From: Candidatus Bathyarchaeota archaeon
Lineage (GTDB): Archaea > Thermoproteota > Bathyarchaeia > Bathyarchaeales > Bathycorpusculaceae
Length of the DNA: 36,161 bases
NCBI GenBank assembly: GCA_003151735.1
Contig: PLYI01000093.1
Span: forward strand, 1 to 36,161
Direction of reading: 5' to 3'
Made by a program: the position numbers and the translations under genes. Each line of letters begins with the position of its first letter. Position 1 is the stretch's first letter. Below are positions 23,509 through 31,882 of the stretch, piece after piece. Under the pieces are notes generated by a model, which saw only the letters and a list, made by a program, of their open reading frames with translations, had not been told where the DNA came from and searched no databases.

Positions 23509-24395
23509 TATTGTGAGCTCCGCTTTTTTAGTTTGCAGACGAAGAAGCCTTGGGTTTCACCTGGCCATAATCGCCTGCAGTGCTTAATCGATGAATCTAA
23601 CTGGTGACCGAAGAAGTTGGTTAATCCTTTTTCGCCATGGCAGTAGATTTCTTCGGTTTCCAAGTTGAGGTTTTTTATTGCCCAATCCACGTTCAATTCG
23701 TCTTCTTCAGGTTCAAGCGAACATGTGGAATAAACGAGTTCACCATCATCGCTTAGGCAATCAACTGCTGCAGATAGAATTTCCCGTTGCAAACCCGCGT
23801 TTCGCTCTACGTCTTTTAGGGTTCGATGTTTGAACCAGTCTCTGTCTGCTGCAAAATTGCCTGAGCAGGGAGCATCCACTATCGCCCGATCAAACTTGAC
23901 ACTCAACGAAGATGCCTGCCGCGAGTCCAAAAGATAAACCACAGTGTTGTTGACGTGGCAGCGCTCCAAATGGTTACCCAACGCATTCAACCGCCACTTA
24001 TCCACATCCAAAGCCACAATCCCCCCAGTATTCACCATCAAATCCGCTAAATGCACAGTTTTGCCGCCTGGAGCAGCGGCCACATCGAGCACTTTTTTGC
24101 CCTTCAGATGGGAGAAAACAGAGGCTGGGATTTGTGCGGCTGCTTCCTGAATAGAATACAATCCTAGCAGGTATTCAGCGGTTGCTCCAGCGGAAACTTT
24201 TGAGTCAAGCACCCAATAGCCCGAATCGAGGAAGGGGATTTTTTGTAGGTGGACACCTAAGTCTGCAAGCCTTGGGATGAGGTTTTTTCCTTTTGCATTC
24301 ATGTTGTTGAAGCGGATGGCTTGCTTTAACGTGACCTCGTGGTAATTCCAGCCTAACCTTTCGTAGCGGTCTAAGAAAAATTCTTTGCCCGACAT
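23508..24395 (-). CDS. NOL1/NOP2/Sun (RsmB/NSUN) RNA m5C methyltransferase, 295 aa
   Basis: The Rossmann methyltransferase core carries KGKKVLDVAAAPGGKTVHLA (SAM motif I), GGIVALDVDKWRLNALGNHL, the catalytic pair AIVDAPCSGNF (motif IV Cys) and LVYSTCSLEPEEDELNVDWA (motif VI Cys). The N-terminal 90 residues form the RNA-recognition part (GWNYHEVTLKQAIRFN). Such enzymes methylate cytosine-5 in tRNA or rRNA through a covalent Cys adduct. It is followed with one-base overlap by a NIP7-like PUA protein, a probable RNA-targeting partner. The N-terminus lacks its own PUA domain, which the partner may supply. Confidence 0.92.
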   Translation of the reverse strand: MSGKEFFLDRYERLGWNYHEVTLKQAIRFNNMNAKGKNLIPRLADLGVHLQKIPFLDSGYWVLDSKVSAGATAEYLLGLYSIQEAAAQIPASVFSHLKGKKVLDVAAAPGGKTVHLADLMVNTGGIVALDVDKWRLNALGNHLERCHVNNTVVYLLDSRQASSLSVKFDRAIVDAPCSGNFAADRDWFKHRTLKDVERNAGLQREILSAAVDCLSDDGELVYSTCSLEPEEDELNVDWAIKNLNLETEEIYCHGEKGLTNFFGHQLDSSIKHCRRLWPGETQGFFVCKLKKRSSQ

Positions 24396-24447
24396 CAGCT
24401 TTAGATGGCTAAATCACTGATAAAAACTTTTCAACCGACGACGGAGT

Positions 24448-25512
24448 CTATTTGGGTTTCATTGTAGCTTGCGGCGTTTGCTTGAATGGATCCAGCTTGT
24501 CGTATTTTTTGTATCGCCAGTACCCAAAGGAAGCCAACCACGACAAAATGAATATTCCGATTATTCCAAAGCCAATCATCTCAAAGTTTATAGCGTTTAG
24601 CCAACTCCAGAATAAGCCGTTGAAGTTAAGTTCAATTGAGAGCACCTGCAGGAGCTCTATTGTGCCTATTGCCCAGGCAACAAGTACAGATATGACGGTG
24701 ACGGTAAGGTTGTAGTAGATTTTTCTGATGGGATTGAGGAACGCCCAGCCGTATGCTACTCGCATGGCAACGCCGTCTGCAGTGTCCACGGTAACCATGC
24801 CGCAGGTGAACAGCAACGGAAGAATTAGGATATAGTATATTGGGATACTTGTGGAAACGCCGATGCCAACGCTTATAGCGATTAGGGCAACTTCGCTTGC
24901 CGTATCGAATCCCAAGCCAAAAAGTACGCCCACGGGGTAGATATGCCAGGGTTTGCTGATGACTCTGAAAAGTGGGCGGAAGAAGCGGTTCATGAAACCA
25001 CGGTTTTCGAGCAGGTTGTCAAGTTCCGCCTGATTGAGTTTGCCCTGTTTTAGAGTCTGGAAAATCTTGTAAATGCCGATAACGATGACTGCGTTGATGA
25101 AGCCGATAATCCAGAGGAAGCTTCCGGAAACCAAAGTTCCGATGACGGCGCCCGTGCTTTGAAGCGCAGGTATGTTGGTTGCAACAGCTCGGGTTGCCAA
25201 TATCAGCGCGATTATTAATGCAACAACTACGGTGGAGTGTCCAAGGGAGAACCACATGCCGACAGTGTAGGGGCGTTTTCCTTCTTGCATGAGTTTTCTT
25301 GTGGTGTTGTCGATGGCTGCGATGTGGTCAGCGTCTACGCCGTGGCGCAAGCCGAAAACGTAAGCGACTATTCCTAAGCCACCTAAGACGAAGGCGATTT
25401 TTCCGATGATAAATGCTGCTGAGAAGCCGACGACTGTTATGGTTGCTAGGACTGCGAAGATTGTGGCTATTTTTATTTTTTCGTTGCGTGTGAGAGATAT
25501 TGTGGATGTCAC
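24448..25512 (-). CDS. Nickel/cobalt permease, NiCoT (HoxN/NixA) family, 354 aa
   Basis: About eight transmembrane segments are present. The signature in TM2 is FGLRHGVDADHIAAIDNTTR (the H-x4-DH metal motif). It is followed by MWFSLGHSTVVVALIIAL, and GVLFGLGFDTASEVALIAIS later. These define the NiCoT secondary transporters for Ni2+ or Co2+. The divergent nikR gene and an operator-like inverted repeat 12 nt upstream of its GTG start argue for nickel and for repression when nickel is plentiful. A C-terminal basic tail follows the last helix. Cobalt transport cannot be excluded from sequence alone. Confidence 0.93.
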   Translation of the reverse strand: MTSTISLTRNEKIKIATIFAVLATITVVGFSAAFIIGKIAFVLGGLGIVAYVFGLRHGVDADHIAAIDNTTRKLMQEGKRPYTVGMWFSLGHSTVVVALIIALILATRAVATNIPALQSTGAVIGTLVSGSFLWIIGFINAVIVIGIYKIFQTLKQGKLNQAELDNLLENRGFMNRFFRPLFRVISKPWHIYPVGVLFGLGFDTASEVALIAISVGIGVSTSIPIYYILILPLLFTCGMVTVDTADGVAMRVAYGWAFLNPIRKIYYNLTVTVISVLVAWAIGTIELLQVLSIELNFNGLFWSWLNAINFEMIGFGIIGIFILSWLASFGYWRYKKYDKLDPFKQTPQATMKPK

Positions 25513-25523
25513 TTTTCAGCCTC

Positions 25524-25553
25524 AGTAACACTTTCCAAAGAAATCGTGTTACT
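25524..25553. promoter_or_regulatory. Putative NikR operator (AGTAACAC-N14-GTGTTACT)
   Basis: AGTAACAC (25524-25531) and GTGTTACT (25546-25553) form a perfect inverted repeat. Half-site centres are 22 bp apart, the same spacing as the E. coli NikR site (6-bp half-sites with 16 between). It lies between the nikR TATA box and the permease start. The half-site sequence itself differs from GTATGA, so this is a lineage-specific prediction. Confidence 0.75.
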
Positions 25554-25557
25554 AAAG

Positions 25558-25566
25558 ATATAAAAG
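25558..25566 (+). promoter_or_regulatory. TATA box of nikR (ATATAAAAG)
   Basis: ATATAAAAG ends 28 nt before the ATG at 25594, so transcription should start close to that ATG and give a nearly leaderless message. Read on the other strand, CTTTTATAT could serve the permease gene. Confidence 0.5.
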
Positions 25567-25593
25567 CTTTTAGGCACAACAAACAAATTCTAA

Positions 25594-26013
25594 ATGGGAC
25601 CACAAATGTCAAAGATAACACGAATCGGCGTAACCTTCCCACCAGAACTCCTCAAGGACTTCGATGAAATCATCGCCAAAATGGGCTACGAAAGCCGCAG
25701 CAAAGCAATCCAAGATGCAGTAAGGCTCTATGTTTCCGAGCGCAAATGGGTTAAAGAAGAAGATGCACAGCAAACAGGAGTCTTACTTATGGTTTACGAC
25801 CATGGCACAAGGGGATTAGAAAGCGACTTGACAGAAGAACAGCACCATCATGCCGAGTTGGTTTCTTCAACTATGCATATTCACCTAGGAGAACATGACT
25901 GTCTAGAAGTCATAGCTGTCAAAGGTAAAGGCTCAGAAATCAGGCATCTAAGTGATCATTTAGCCTCAAGAAGAGGAGTAAAAATCCTCAAATCAATGAT
26001 TGTTTCAGTTTAG
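25594..26013 (+). CDS. nikR: Nickel-responsive regulator NikR, 139 aa
   Basis: The N-terminal ribbon-helix-helix is KITRIGVTFPPELLKDFDEI with YESRSKAIQDAVRLYVSE. The C-terminal ACT-like metal domain keeps all four nickel ligands of E. coli NikR: H84, H95, H97 and C103, seen in EEQHHHAELV and MHIHLGEHDCLEV. Length about 135-140 aa is normal. It represses nickel uptake when Ni is bound and is divergent from the NiCoT permease. ATG 25594 fits the TATA distance; an internal ATG at 25609 would remove five residues. Its end overlaps the convergent nadA by 4 nt. Confidence 0.95.
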   Translation: MGPQMSKITRIGVTFPPELLKDFDEIIAKMGYESRSKAIQDAVRLYVSERKWVKEEDAQQTGVLLMVYDHGTRGLESDLTEEQHHHAELVSSTMHIHLGEHDCLEVIAVKGKGSEIRHLSDHLASRRGVKILKSMIVSV

Positions 26014-26921
26014 CTTTTAACTTCAAACATCCGTTCCAGCGATGCGCGAGCTTTGTTGGCTACTGCTTCAGGAACCTTAACTACGTTCTTTTCCTCTTTT
26101 AGGGAAGCGTAGAGTCGGTCAAGCGTTGTCAACTTCATGTTGGGACAGATAGCTCCTTCGTAGGCGAGGTAGAAGTTTTTCTTTGGGTTTTCTTTTCGCA
26201 GGCGGTGCAGGATTCCTTCTTCGGTTCCGACGATGAATTCTTTTGCAGGGGATTCGTTGGCGTAACGGCACATTTTTGAGGTGCTGCCTATGAAATCGGC
26301 TACTTTACGCATTTCAGAGCTGCATTCAGGATGAGCCATAGCTACGGCGTCTGGATGCTGCATCTTTAGGACTTTAACGTCCTCAGGCTGGAACAATAGA
26401 TGTGTTGGACAGAAGCCGTTTTCAGGAATCGGAATCAATTTTTTACCTGTTTTTTCGCTAACATATTCAGCCAGGTTTTTGTCTGGACCAAAAAGAATCG
26501 TGTCTGCATCCAGGGATTTTATAACTTCTACTGCGTTGGCGCTTGTACAGCAAACGTCGCATTCTGCTTTGCATGAAGCCAAAGTGTTAACGTACAGCAC
26601 TACTGGAGCGTTGGGATAAAGTTTTTTTGCACGTTTTATTTCGTCAACAGTTAGCATCTGCGCCATTGGGCAACGGGCACCTAAACAGGGCAAAAGCACT
26701 TTTTTGCGGGGATTCAAAATTGCTGCGGATTCAGCCATGAAATCAACCGCTGAAAATACAATCATCTCAGCATCTTTCTCTTCACTTGCCTTGCGGCTAA
26801 GCTCTATGCTGTCGCCAACGTAGTCAGCTAAATCTTGGATTTCCGGACGCTGATAATTATGAGCAAGTATCACGGCTTTTTTTTCTTTCTTGAGCTTTAG
26901 GATTTTTTCCGTTAAATCCAT
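26010..26921 (-). CDS. nadA: Quinolinate synthase NadA, 303 aa
   Basis: Three internally repeated Rossmann-like domains are present with family motifs KKAVILAHNYQRPEIQDLAD, DSIELSRKASEE and VIVFSAVDFMAESAAIL-type sequence. The three [4Fe-4S] ligand cysteines are recognised in LGARCPMA, NGFCPTHLL and GAICPNMKLTTL. Length matches the family at about 300 aa. It condenses iminoaspartate with DHAP to quinolinate in de novo NAD synthesis. Neither nadB/aspartate dehydrogenase nor nadC is adjacent here. Extra cysteines in KAECDVCCTS are conspicuous. Confidence 0.96.
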   Translation of the reverse strand: MDLTEKILKLKKEKKAVILAHNYQRPEIQDLADYVGDSIELSRKASEEKDAEMIVFSAVDFMAESAAILNPRKKVLLPCLGARCPMAQMLTVDEIKRAKKLYPNAPVVLYVNTLASCKAECDVCCTSANAVEVIKSLDADTILFGPDKNLAEYVSEKTGKKLIPIPENGFCPTHLLFQPEDVKVLKMQHPDAVAMAHPECSSEMRKVADFIGSTSKMCRYANESPAKEFIVGTEEGILHRLRKENPKKNFYLAYEGAICPNMKLTTLDRLYASLKEEKNVVKVPEAVANKARASLERMFEVKS

Positions 26922-27083
26922 ATTTTCGCGCCTAGTTCGGAGTTAAATGTGAAAAATAAGAAGGATAAGTTAACAGATATATGCTTTTACCCTGAGATTT
27001 TGGCTTTGAACCTTAAAAACAAAGAAAACAACTGGCAAACATTCCTTTAATACTTATTTAGGAGAAGACCGCTTGTTTTTTGT

Positions 27084-27206
27084 ATGACCGATAGACAGAA
27101 AGCTAAGAGGATACGGCTGGTCTGGGCAATTCTTTTGCTGGTCGGTTTTCCACTGGCGATTCTTCTCCCTTTTGTTGACGCTTTTATTTCAAGCATGTTT
27201 CATTAA
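27084..27206 (+). CDS. Small membrane protein, 40 aa (possibly 5' part of a frameshifted gene)
   Basis: ATG at 27084 opens MTDRQKAKRIRLVWAILLLV and continues GFPLAILLPFVDAFISSMFH to a TAA. This is a basic cap plus one transmembrane segment. A TATA-like ACTTATTTAGG lies about 30 nt upstream. The next ORF overlaps its end in another frame and begins with hydrophobic sequence, so a single-base indel near 27170-27206 could have split one four-helix protein. Either reading is possible. Confidence 0.5.
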   Translation: MTDRQKAKRIRLVWAILLLVGFPLAILLPFVDAFISSMFH

Positions 27207-27528
27207 GCATAACGTTCCTTTCGAGTTCACAGCTGGATTATTATCGATATCGAGCATCTTGTTCGGTTTTACTTCACTCACCATAATCAGCAAGGAGTGG
27301 GTAGAGCGGAAAGTAAGGTCGGTTCTAATGCCTCCGCTCGCTTTGATCACACTTTCCGGAGTTACAATTAGCAATTTAGCTATGGGATTTAAGAATCCTT
27401 TGCAGGCATTACTTATTAATTCAGCTACCTTCAACGCAAACGTAGTTTCCACAGGATTAGTTCTTGGATATGTAATACAGAGAATTACGCGACAGAGCGG
27501 AGTTAAACTGAATTTGGCTGAAGTGTAA
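27172..27528 (+). CDS. Membrane protein, about three transmembrane helices, 118 aa
   Basis: Hydrophobic segments occur at about 20-38 (FTAGLLSISSILFGFTSLTI), 50-70 (VLMPPLALITLSGVTISNLA) and 80-105 (LINSATFNANVVSTGLVLGY), with basic loops. The only starts are TTG codons inside the preceding 40-aa ORF. Read together with that ORF it would form a protein of about 148 aa with four helices, which looks more natural. I do not recognise the family. Confidence 0.55.
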   Translation: MLTLLFQACFIKHNVPFEFTAGLLSISSILFGFTSLTIISKEWVERKVRSVLMPPLALITLSGVTISNLAMGFKNPLQALLINSATFNANVVSTGLVLGYVIQRITRQSGVKLNLAEV

Positions 27529-27793
27529 AAATCGTTTTTCGATTAATTCCCATTACCTTATATCTGGACAGTATCAATAGTTCAATGTTGGTTGATTTGG
27601 TTTGACTGCTGATGCAACTAGAACAAAAAAACCCAAGCTACCCAAAAAACGGTTACTAAAGAAGATTAACCGAAGATAAGTCACCGTTGAACCTTCGCAA
27701 TCATTTATTGAAAAGTTAGCGGCAAGGATGCTTCAAAAAAACGGATTTTGGTCGAAAAAAGAAAAGAAAGAATAAAGAGGTTTTGGAGATTGA

Positions 27794-28318
27794 TTATTGC
27801 ATCTTTGTTGACGATGCTAAGTATTTGAGGTGGAATGGCTTAATCACTATTCCGCCCTTCAAGTCAGCATTGAAAGTTTGGCTTTCAACCACCAAATCCG
27901 ACATTTCTGAGTCAAGAGCTCTGATGAACTCAGCGAAGTTCTCAAAGTTTTCATGAAGCGAAATACATACAGTATCCCAACCCATTCCTCTGCCGTCTAA
28001 AGCTAGGACTACGTTGGTTTGTTTCATGAACCATTCCTTCATTTTCTTTAAAGCATGAGTTTTTTCTTCGCCAGCTGCGCATTTTAGTTTGCTCTTTAAG
28101 AATGTTATTGCGGCAATTTCAAACCCGACTTGGCCAAATTTGGGAATAACTGTGTATCCCTCGATATAGTTATCTTCCAACATGGCTCGTCTTCGGGTTA
28201 CTGTTGGCTGAGAAACACCTAAGGCTTTTGCAAGCTGCCTGTCGCTTCTATGTGAGTCTTTCATGAGCTCAAACAGAATCTTATAATCTATGGGTTTCAA
28301 CTCTTTCATTCTAATCAA
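27794..28318 (-). CDS. Lrp/AsnC-family transcription regulator, 174 aa
   Basis: The N-terminal winged helix has LKPIDYKILFELMKDSHRSD, then RQLAKALGVSQPTVTRRRAM with the recognition helix, and LEDNYIEGYTVIP. The C-terminal half (AAITFLKSKL, VVLALDGRGMGWDTVCISLH) corresponds to the RAM/AsnC effector region, somewhat longer and more divergent than standard. Length 150-170 aa is usual. It is divergent from the M20 peptidase gene at 28474, which could be its target. The effector is unknown. Confidence 0.85.
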   Translation of the reverse strand: MIRMKELKPIDYKILFELMKDSHRSDRQLAKALGVSQPTVTRRRAMLEDNYIEGYTVIPKFGQVGFEIAAITFLKSKLKCAAGEEKTHALKKMKEWFMKQTNVVLALDGRGMGWDTVCISLHENFENFAEFIRALDSEMSDLVVESQTFNADLKGGIVIKPFHLKYLASSTKMQ

Positions 28319-28473
28319 CTTAAATCGATTTTTGTTACTCTAATAGCATTTTTTGCCATCATATATAAACATCATGTTTGAAAAACTAAAAAACCTTCCC
28401 AGCACAACAAAAACACACAACAGGAACTCTTAAGAGAAAAAGCCCCCTCCTAAAACATACAGGAGCCCAAAAA

Positions 28474-29832
28474 ATGCCAATACAAATGTTAAACGAAATT
28501 GAACAGGAAATCACACGTTTCCTCAGCGATTTAATACGAATAAATACAACCAACCCGCCTGGCAACGAGACGGCAGCAGCCCAATTCATCGCCCAGTACC
28601 TAGCAAAAGAAGGCTTTAAGACAGAAGTTATCGAGTCAGCACCCGGCAGAGGCAGCGCAATCACTCGGCTTGCGGGCTCAGGACAAAAACCAAACCTTCT
28701 TTTGCTTTCACACCTTGACGTTGTGGCGGCAAACCCGACTGAATGGAGCGTTAACCCGTTTGATGGAACAGTAAAGGACGGCTACGTATATGGCAGAGGC
28801 GCATATGACATGAAAGGCATGACTGCTATTGAAGTATTAACCCTCAAACTTCTAAAGAAAAACAATGTACCACTCAAGGGCGACGTTGTTTTAGCCGCCA
28901 CCGCTGACGAAGAAAAAGGCGGTGAAGAAGGCGCCGGCTACCTGCTAAGTCAACATAGAGAAAAAGTTTGGTGCCCATACGTCCTCAACGAAGGCGGCGG
29001 ATTAGCCATACCCCAGAAACAGGGCAACGTCTACCCTGTCCAAACGGCGGAGAAAGGCATTCTATGGTTTAAAATAAAAGCCAAAGGAACTCCAGGACAT
29101 GGGTCTACACCTAACATGGCTGACAACGCGATTGTACGCATGAACAAAGTTATAACTAAAATCGGAGAATACCAGCCAGAAACAGTTTATGTGCCAACGC
29201 TTAGGCAGTTTTTATCGGAAATAGCAAAAATTAACCCTGACGTTGAAGGGTATTTTTCACGTTTACTTGCAAATCCTAAACAGAGCGAACAAATCCTCGA
29301 TGAATTGGCAAAAAAAGACAAGGCTTTAGCTGAAGAAATCAGGCCAAGAACCAAAACCACCATCACCCCAACCATAATTCATGGCGGCGTAAAAGAAAAC
29401 ATTATCCCGTCAGAATGCGAAACCGTGTTCGACTGCAGAGTTCTGCCCGGCCAAAGCGTAAGTAGAACGCTTTCTTTAATCAAAAGATTGCTTATTGATG
29501 TGGGCATGGATAAGTTGAGTTTTGAGATTATTCAGATGCATGACGGCAACGAATCGACTGCACAAACCCCACTCTACGGCGTCATTACCAATGTTCTGAA
29601 AGAGTTTGAACCTGACTGCGGTGTTACTCCGACGTTGACGACGGGCGGGACTGATTCGCGCTTCTTTAGGGAAACAGGCAGCGTATGTTACGGGTTCCAG
29701 CCCATGCGCCCTGATGAGCCTAACGACCTGCTGGAAAAGCGGATGCATGGCATTGACGAACGAATAACCACGGAGAACCTTGTTTTTGGAACAAGCATTT
29801 TCTATGAGACTGTTAAGAGATTCATGACCTAA
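28474..29832 (+). CDS. M20 family metallopeptidase (ArgE/DapE/ACY1-like), 452 aa
   Basis: The dizinc site is visible in order: H80 and D82 (LLLLSHLDVVAANPTEW), bridging D112 (YGRGAYDMKGM), catalytic E146 with E147 (ATADEEKGGEEGAG), E173 (NEGG) and a C-terminal His (KRMHGIDERI). The lid or dimerisation domain starts with GTPGHGSTPNMADNA. The enzyme hydrolyses N-acyl amino acids or small peptides, and the substrate cannot be chosen from sequence alone. It is soluble with an ATG start. Divergent from the Lrp-type regulator, which suggests amino-acid-responsive control. Confidence 0.9.
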   Translation: MPIQMLNEIEQEITRFLSDLIRINTTNPPGNETAAAQFIAQYLAKEGFKTEVIESAPGRGSAITRLAGSGQKPNLLLLSHLDVVAANPTEWSVNPFDGTVKDGYVYGRGAYDMKGMTAIEVLTLKLLKKNNVPLKGDVVLAATADEEKGGEEGAGYLLSQHREKVWCPYVLNEGGGLAIPQKQGNVYPVQTAEKGILWFKIKAKGTPGHGSTPNMADNAIVRMNKVITKIGEYQPETVYVPTLRQFLSEIAKINPDVEGYFSRLLANPKQSEQILDELAKKDKALAEEIRPRTKTTITPTIIHGGVKENIIPSECETVFDCRVLPGQSVSRTLSLIKRLLIDVGMDKLSFEIIQMHDGNESTAQTPLYGVITNVLKEFEPDCGVTPTLTTGGTDSRFFRETGSVCYGFQPMRPDEPNDLLEKRMHGIDERITTENLVFGTSIFYETVKRFMT

Positions 29833-29934
29833 ACAGTTCCCGTTATCTACTTTTATTTTTTTAACAGTTTAGTATTTATTGACAGACAACATATTTTATG
29901 GCAAGACTCGCATTCTTGAGAGGCAACCCCAAAA

Positions 29935-30477
29935 ATGCTCGGTGGACAAGCGTTAACGAAAAAAGAACCCTTAAACTTCAAAGTCAGCAAAACCGTCGGC
30001 TTAATCTCCGATACGCATGTGCCTAAAAGAGCCAGGTGTATCCCTAAAAGAGTTTTTGAAATCTTCGAAAACGTAGACTACATCATTCATGCTGGCGACC
30101 TGGTGGAGCTGGCGGTGGTAAACGAGTTGGAGAAGATTGCGCCAGTTCTAGCGGTTCGCGGAAACATGGACGGCATAGAAGTCGCGGCAGCTTTTCCAAG
30201 GCTTAACTCGCTAAAAGTGTTTGATTGGAAAATCGGCGTCACTCATGACCCAAACATTCTATATGGATTTAACAAGATGAATGAAACAGCTGAGGACAAT
30301 GAGTTTGACGTTTTTGTTTATGGGCACACGCATGTTGCTGACATTAAGTGGGAAGGCAAAATCCTCTACGTTAACCCAGGCAGCCCAACTGACCCGCCGT
30401 CCCCCATGGTTAAGCCTTCGGTTGGATTGCTGAAAATAACCAAGGAAGCCATCGCGCCGGAAATAATCGACCTTTAA
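29935..30477 (+). CDS. YfcE/MJ0936-type metallophosphoesterase, 180 aa
   Basis: Calcineurin-like phosphoesterase motifs in order: GLISDTHVP (D-x-H), IIHAGDLVE (GD), VRGNMD (GNxD), GVTHDP and VYGHTHVAD (GHTH), ending NPGSPTDPP. These bind two metal ions for phosphodiester or phosphomonoester hydrolysis. Length about 165-185 aa matches the MJ0936/YfcE group. The third His motif, usually GHGH-like, is GVTH here, with one His. ATG at 29935 gives a 20-residue extension before the core; an internal start is possible. Convergent with the membrane gene at 30474. Confidence 0.9.
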   Translation: MLGGQALTKKEPLNFKVSKTVGLISDTHVPKRARCIPKRVFEIFENVDYIIHAGDLVELAVVNELEKIAPVLAVRGNMDGIEVAAAFPRLNSLKVFDWKIGVTHDPNILYGFNKMNETAEDNEFDVFVYGHTHVADIKWEGKILYVNPGSPTDPPSPMVKPSVGLLKITKEAIAPEIIDL

Positions 30478-30926
30478 GTTGTCAATAATGGTCCGATGAA
30501 AAGTGAGTAAAGAGTTATTCCGAAGATTAAAGTGGCAATCCAAATTGATAGGGTTTTTAGCATGTATTTTTTCCTTCTGATGCATCCTTTGATACTCTTT
30601 TGGAAATGCCATGAACCAACTAGAAAGATACCAAGCGTGGCGGTTGAGGCTCCAAGGATTACATGAATTATAGCGATAACGGACACTATCTGCAAAGGAG
30701 CCACAAAAATAAAATCTGGAATTACTGCTAAGACAAGGGAGGGAATCATGACATAAAACACCATTGATAGATGCAGAATAACGGCTGTCGTCATGATGAT
30801 TCCGTGCTGTCTAAACTCTAACTTTTTCTTCAACATGTAACCTGTAATGAGCAGAATTAAGACGATGATTTGAATTATTAAACTCACGGTGATTGTGAGG
30901 GCAACAGGATTGTTTAAGAACGCCAT
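30474..30926 (-). CDS. Four-helix membrane protein, DUF420-like, 150 aa
   Basis: Four hydrophobic segments occur at about 10-30, 41-66, 76-103 and 125-147. Conserved-looking polar residues lie at helix ends, including RQHG, ILHL and HVILG histidines, and RRKKYM before the last helix. The pattern resembles DUF420, a haem-copper-oxidase-associated family, but no oxidase genes are present. Start ATG at 30924-30926. It overlaps the phosphoesterase stop by 4 nt. Function unproven. Confidence 0.55.
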   Translation of the reverse strand: MAFLNNPVALTITVSLIIQIIVLILLITGYMLKKKLEFRQHGIIMTTAVILHLSMVFYVMIPSLVLAVIPDFIFVAPLQIVSVIAIIHVILGASTATLGIFLVGSWHFQKSIKGCIRRKKYMLKTLSIWIATLIFGITLYSLFIGPLLTT

Positions 30927-31063
30927 TGAAAACCACAGTTATAAATAAAAAATTTAAAGCGTATAAAGTTTACTTTCACCTGCCCCTCCCCTCCATCTGA
31001 CAGTCGCTTCTTAGAGTGCTTTAAAAGCAAAAAACGTTAAACAGGGATTCTTGAGGCAAAAAA

Positions 31064-31201
31064 ATGGAACATTGTAAAAATCCCTGGAAAGATACCTGCA
31101 AAAGCGAAAACATCAAACTCTATATACAAGTGAAAGGTGAAAACCTGCCCATTTGCCAACAATGCTGGAGCAAAATCGCCGACCAAGAAGAGGAATGGTA
31201 A
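31064..31201 (+). CDS. Small Cys-rich protein, 45 aa
   Basis: This small ORF has ATG at 31064 with GAGG 8 nt upstream and ends TAA at 31201. Its product begins MEHCKNPWKDTCKSENIKLY and contains ICQQCW near the end, so four cysteines (C-x7-C and C-x2-C) could bind zinc. Its stop shares one base with the next ATG (TAATG), showing translational coupling. The function is unknown, but the SD, coupling and Cys pattern make it a convincing gene. Confidence 0.75.
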   Translation: MEHCKNPWKDTCKSENIKLYIQVKGENLPICQQCWSKIADQEEEW

Positions 31202-31440
31202 TGGAAAGCTTCAGCGCTAACAGCGCAAGATCATACGTTGGAAAAAACGTTAATCTGCACTTGAAAGATGGAGCAGTAATAATAAACGTGCAATTGACAA
31301 AACTTCATAAGGGCGCAGGAAAAAACAACAACCTTATCGAGTATTCTCTACAAGGCAACCGGAAAGGCGTCCGTGTGCCGCTCCGAAATATTGCTTGGGC
31401 AGAAATGCTTAACATGAACCTGATGAAAAACTCTGCCTGA
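31201..31440 (+). CDS. Small beta-barrel-like protein, 79 aa
   Basis: Start ATG at 31201 overlaps the previous stop by one base. The sequence alternates short strands (SYVGKNVNLHLKDGAVIINV, NNNLIEYSLQG, KGVRVPLRNIAWAEML) in a pattern reminiscent of Sm/SH3-type barrels, where KNVNLHLKDG would be the first strand pair. A longer frame from 31153 overlaps the coupled upstream gene and is unlikely. Function unknown; nucleic-acid binding is a guess. The YkgJ-like gene follows 55 nt downstream. Confidence 0.65.
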   Translation: MESFSANSARSYVGKNVNLHLKDGAVIINVQLTKLHKGAGKNNNLIEYSLQGNRKGVRVPLRNIAWAEMLNMNLMKNSA

Positions 31441-31495
31441 AAAACTGCAAACGAAAGGATAAAAACACAAATACCCGCCGCAACACTCACATTTT

Positions 31496-31876
31496 ATGCA
31501 TTGCTCAAACTGCGGAGTATGCTGCACAGAAACTGAAATGCTGCTCTCCAAAAAAGACATCAAACGCTTGGAAAAAAAAGGCTTTAGCCAAAACCAATTT
31601 GTCAACTACGACAAGCAAGGCTACGCGCAACTAAAAAACCGCGAGGGCTACTGCGTCTTCTATGACTTGAAAAACCGCCAATGCAGCGTTTACATGGACC
31701 GACCATCTGGTTGCAGAGTGTACCCTGTTATTCTTCATGAGGGAAAAGGGATAATTTTGGACAATATTTGTCAATCAAGGAAGTCGATTACGCAGTCAGA
31801 GAAAAACCTCAAGGGTAAACATGTGATTAAACTTTTAGAAGTAATTGATTCGGAAGCTTTAGAACGCTGTACTTAG
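31496..31876 (+). CDS. YkgJ-family Cys-cluster (zinc/iron-chelating) protein, 126 aa
   Basis: The family opening MHCSNCGVCCTETEM supplies the CxxCxxCC cluster. Further cysteines occur in EGYCVFYD, RQCSVYMDRPSGCRVYPV and DNICQS, which is the canonical YkgJ set thought to bind iron or zinc. Proteins of this family are cytoplasmic, of unknown or putative oxidoreductase function. Length is normal. The ATG at 31496 is close to the first Cys, as in homologues. Confidence 0.85.
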   Translation: MHCSNCGVCCTETEMLLSKKDIKRLEKKGFSQNQFVNYDKQGYAQLKNREGYCVFYDLKNRQCSVYMDRPSGCRVYPVILHEGKGIILDNICQSRKSITQSEKNLKGKHVIKLLEVIDSEALERCT

Positions 31877-31882
31877 GAGCAT

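Noticed and set aside
27541..27793. Short basic frames between the membrane gene and the Lrp gene, including one ending KKEKKE
   Set aside because: Too short, no SD or start, and interrupted by stops; this 265-nt gap otherwise shows nothing I can support.
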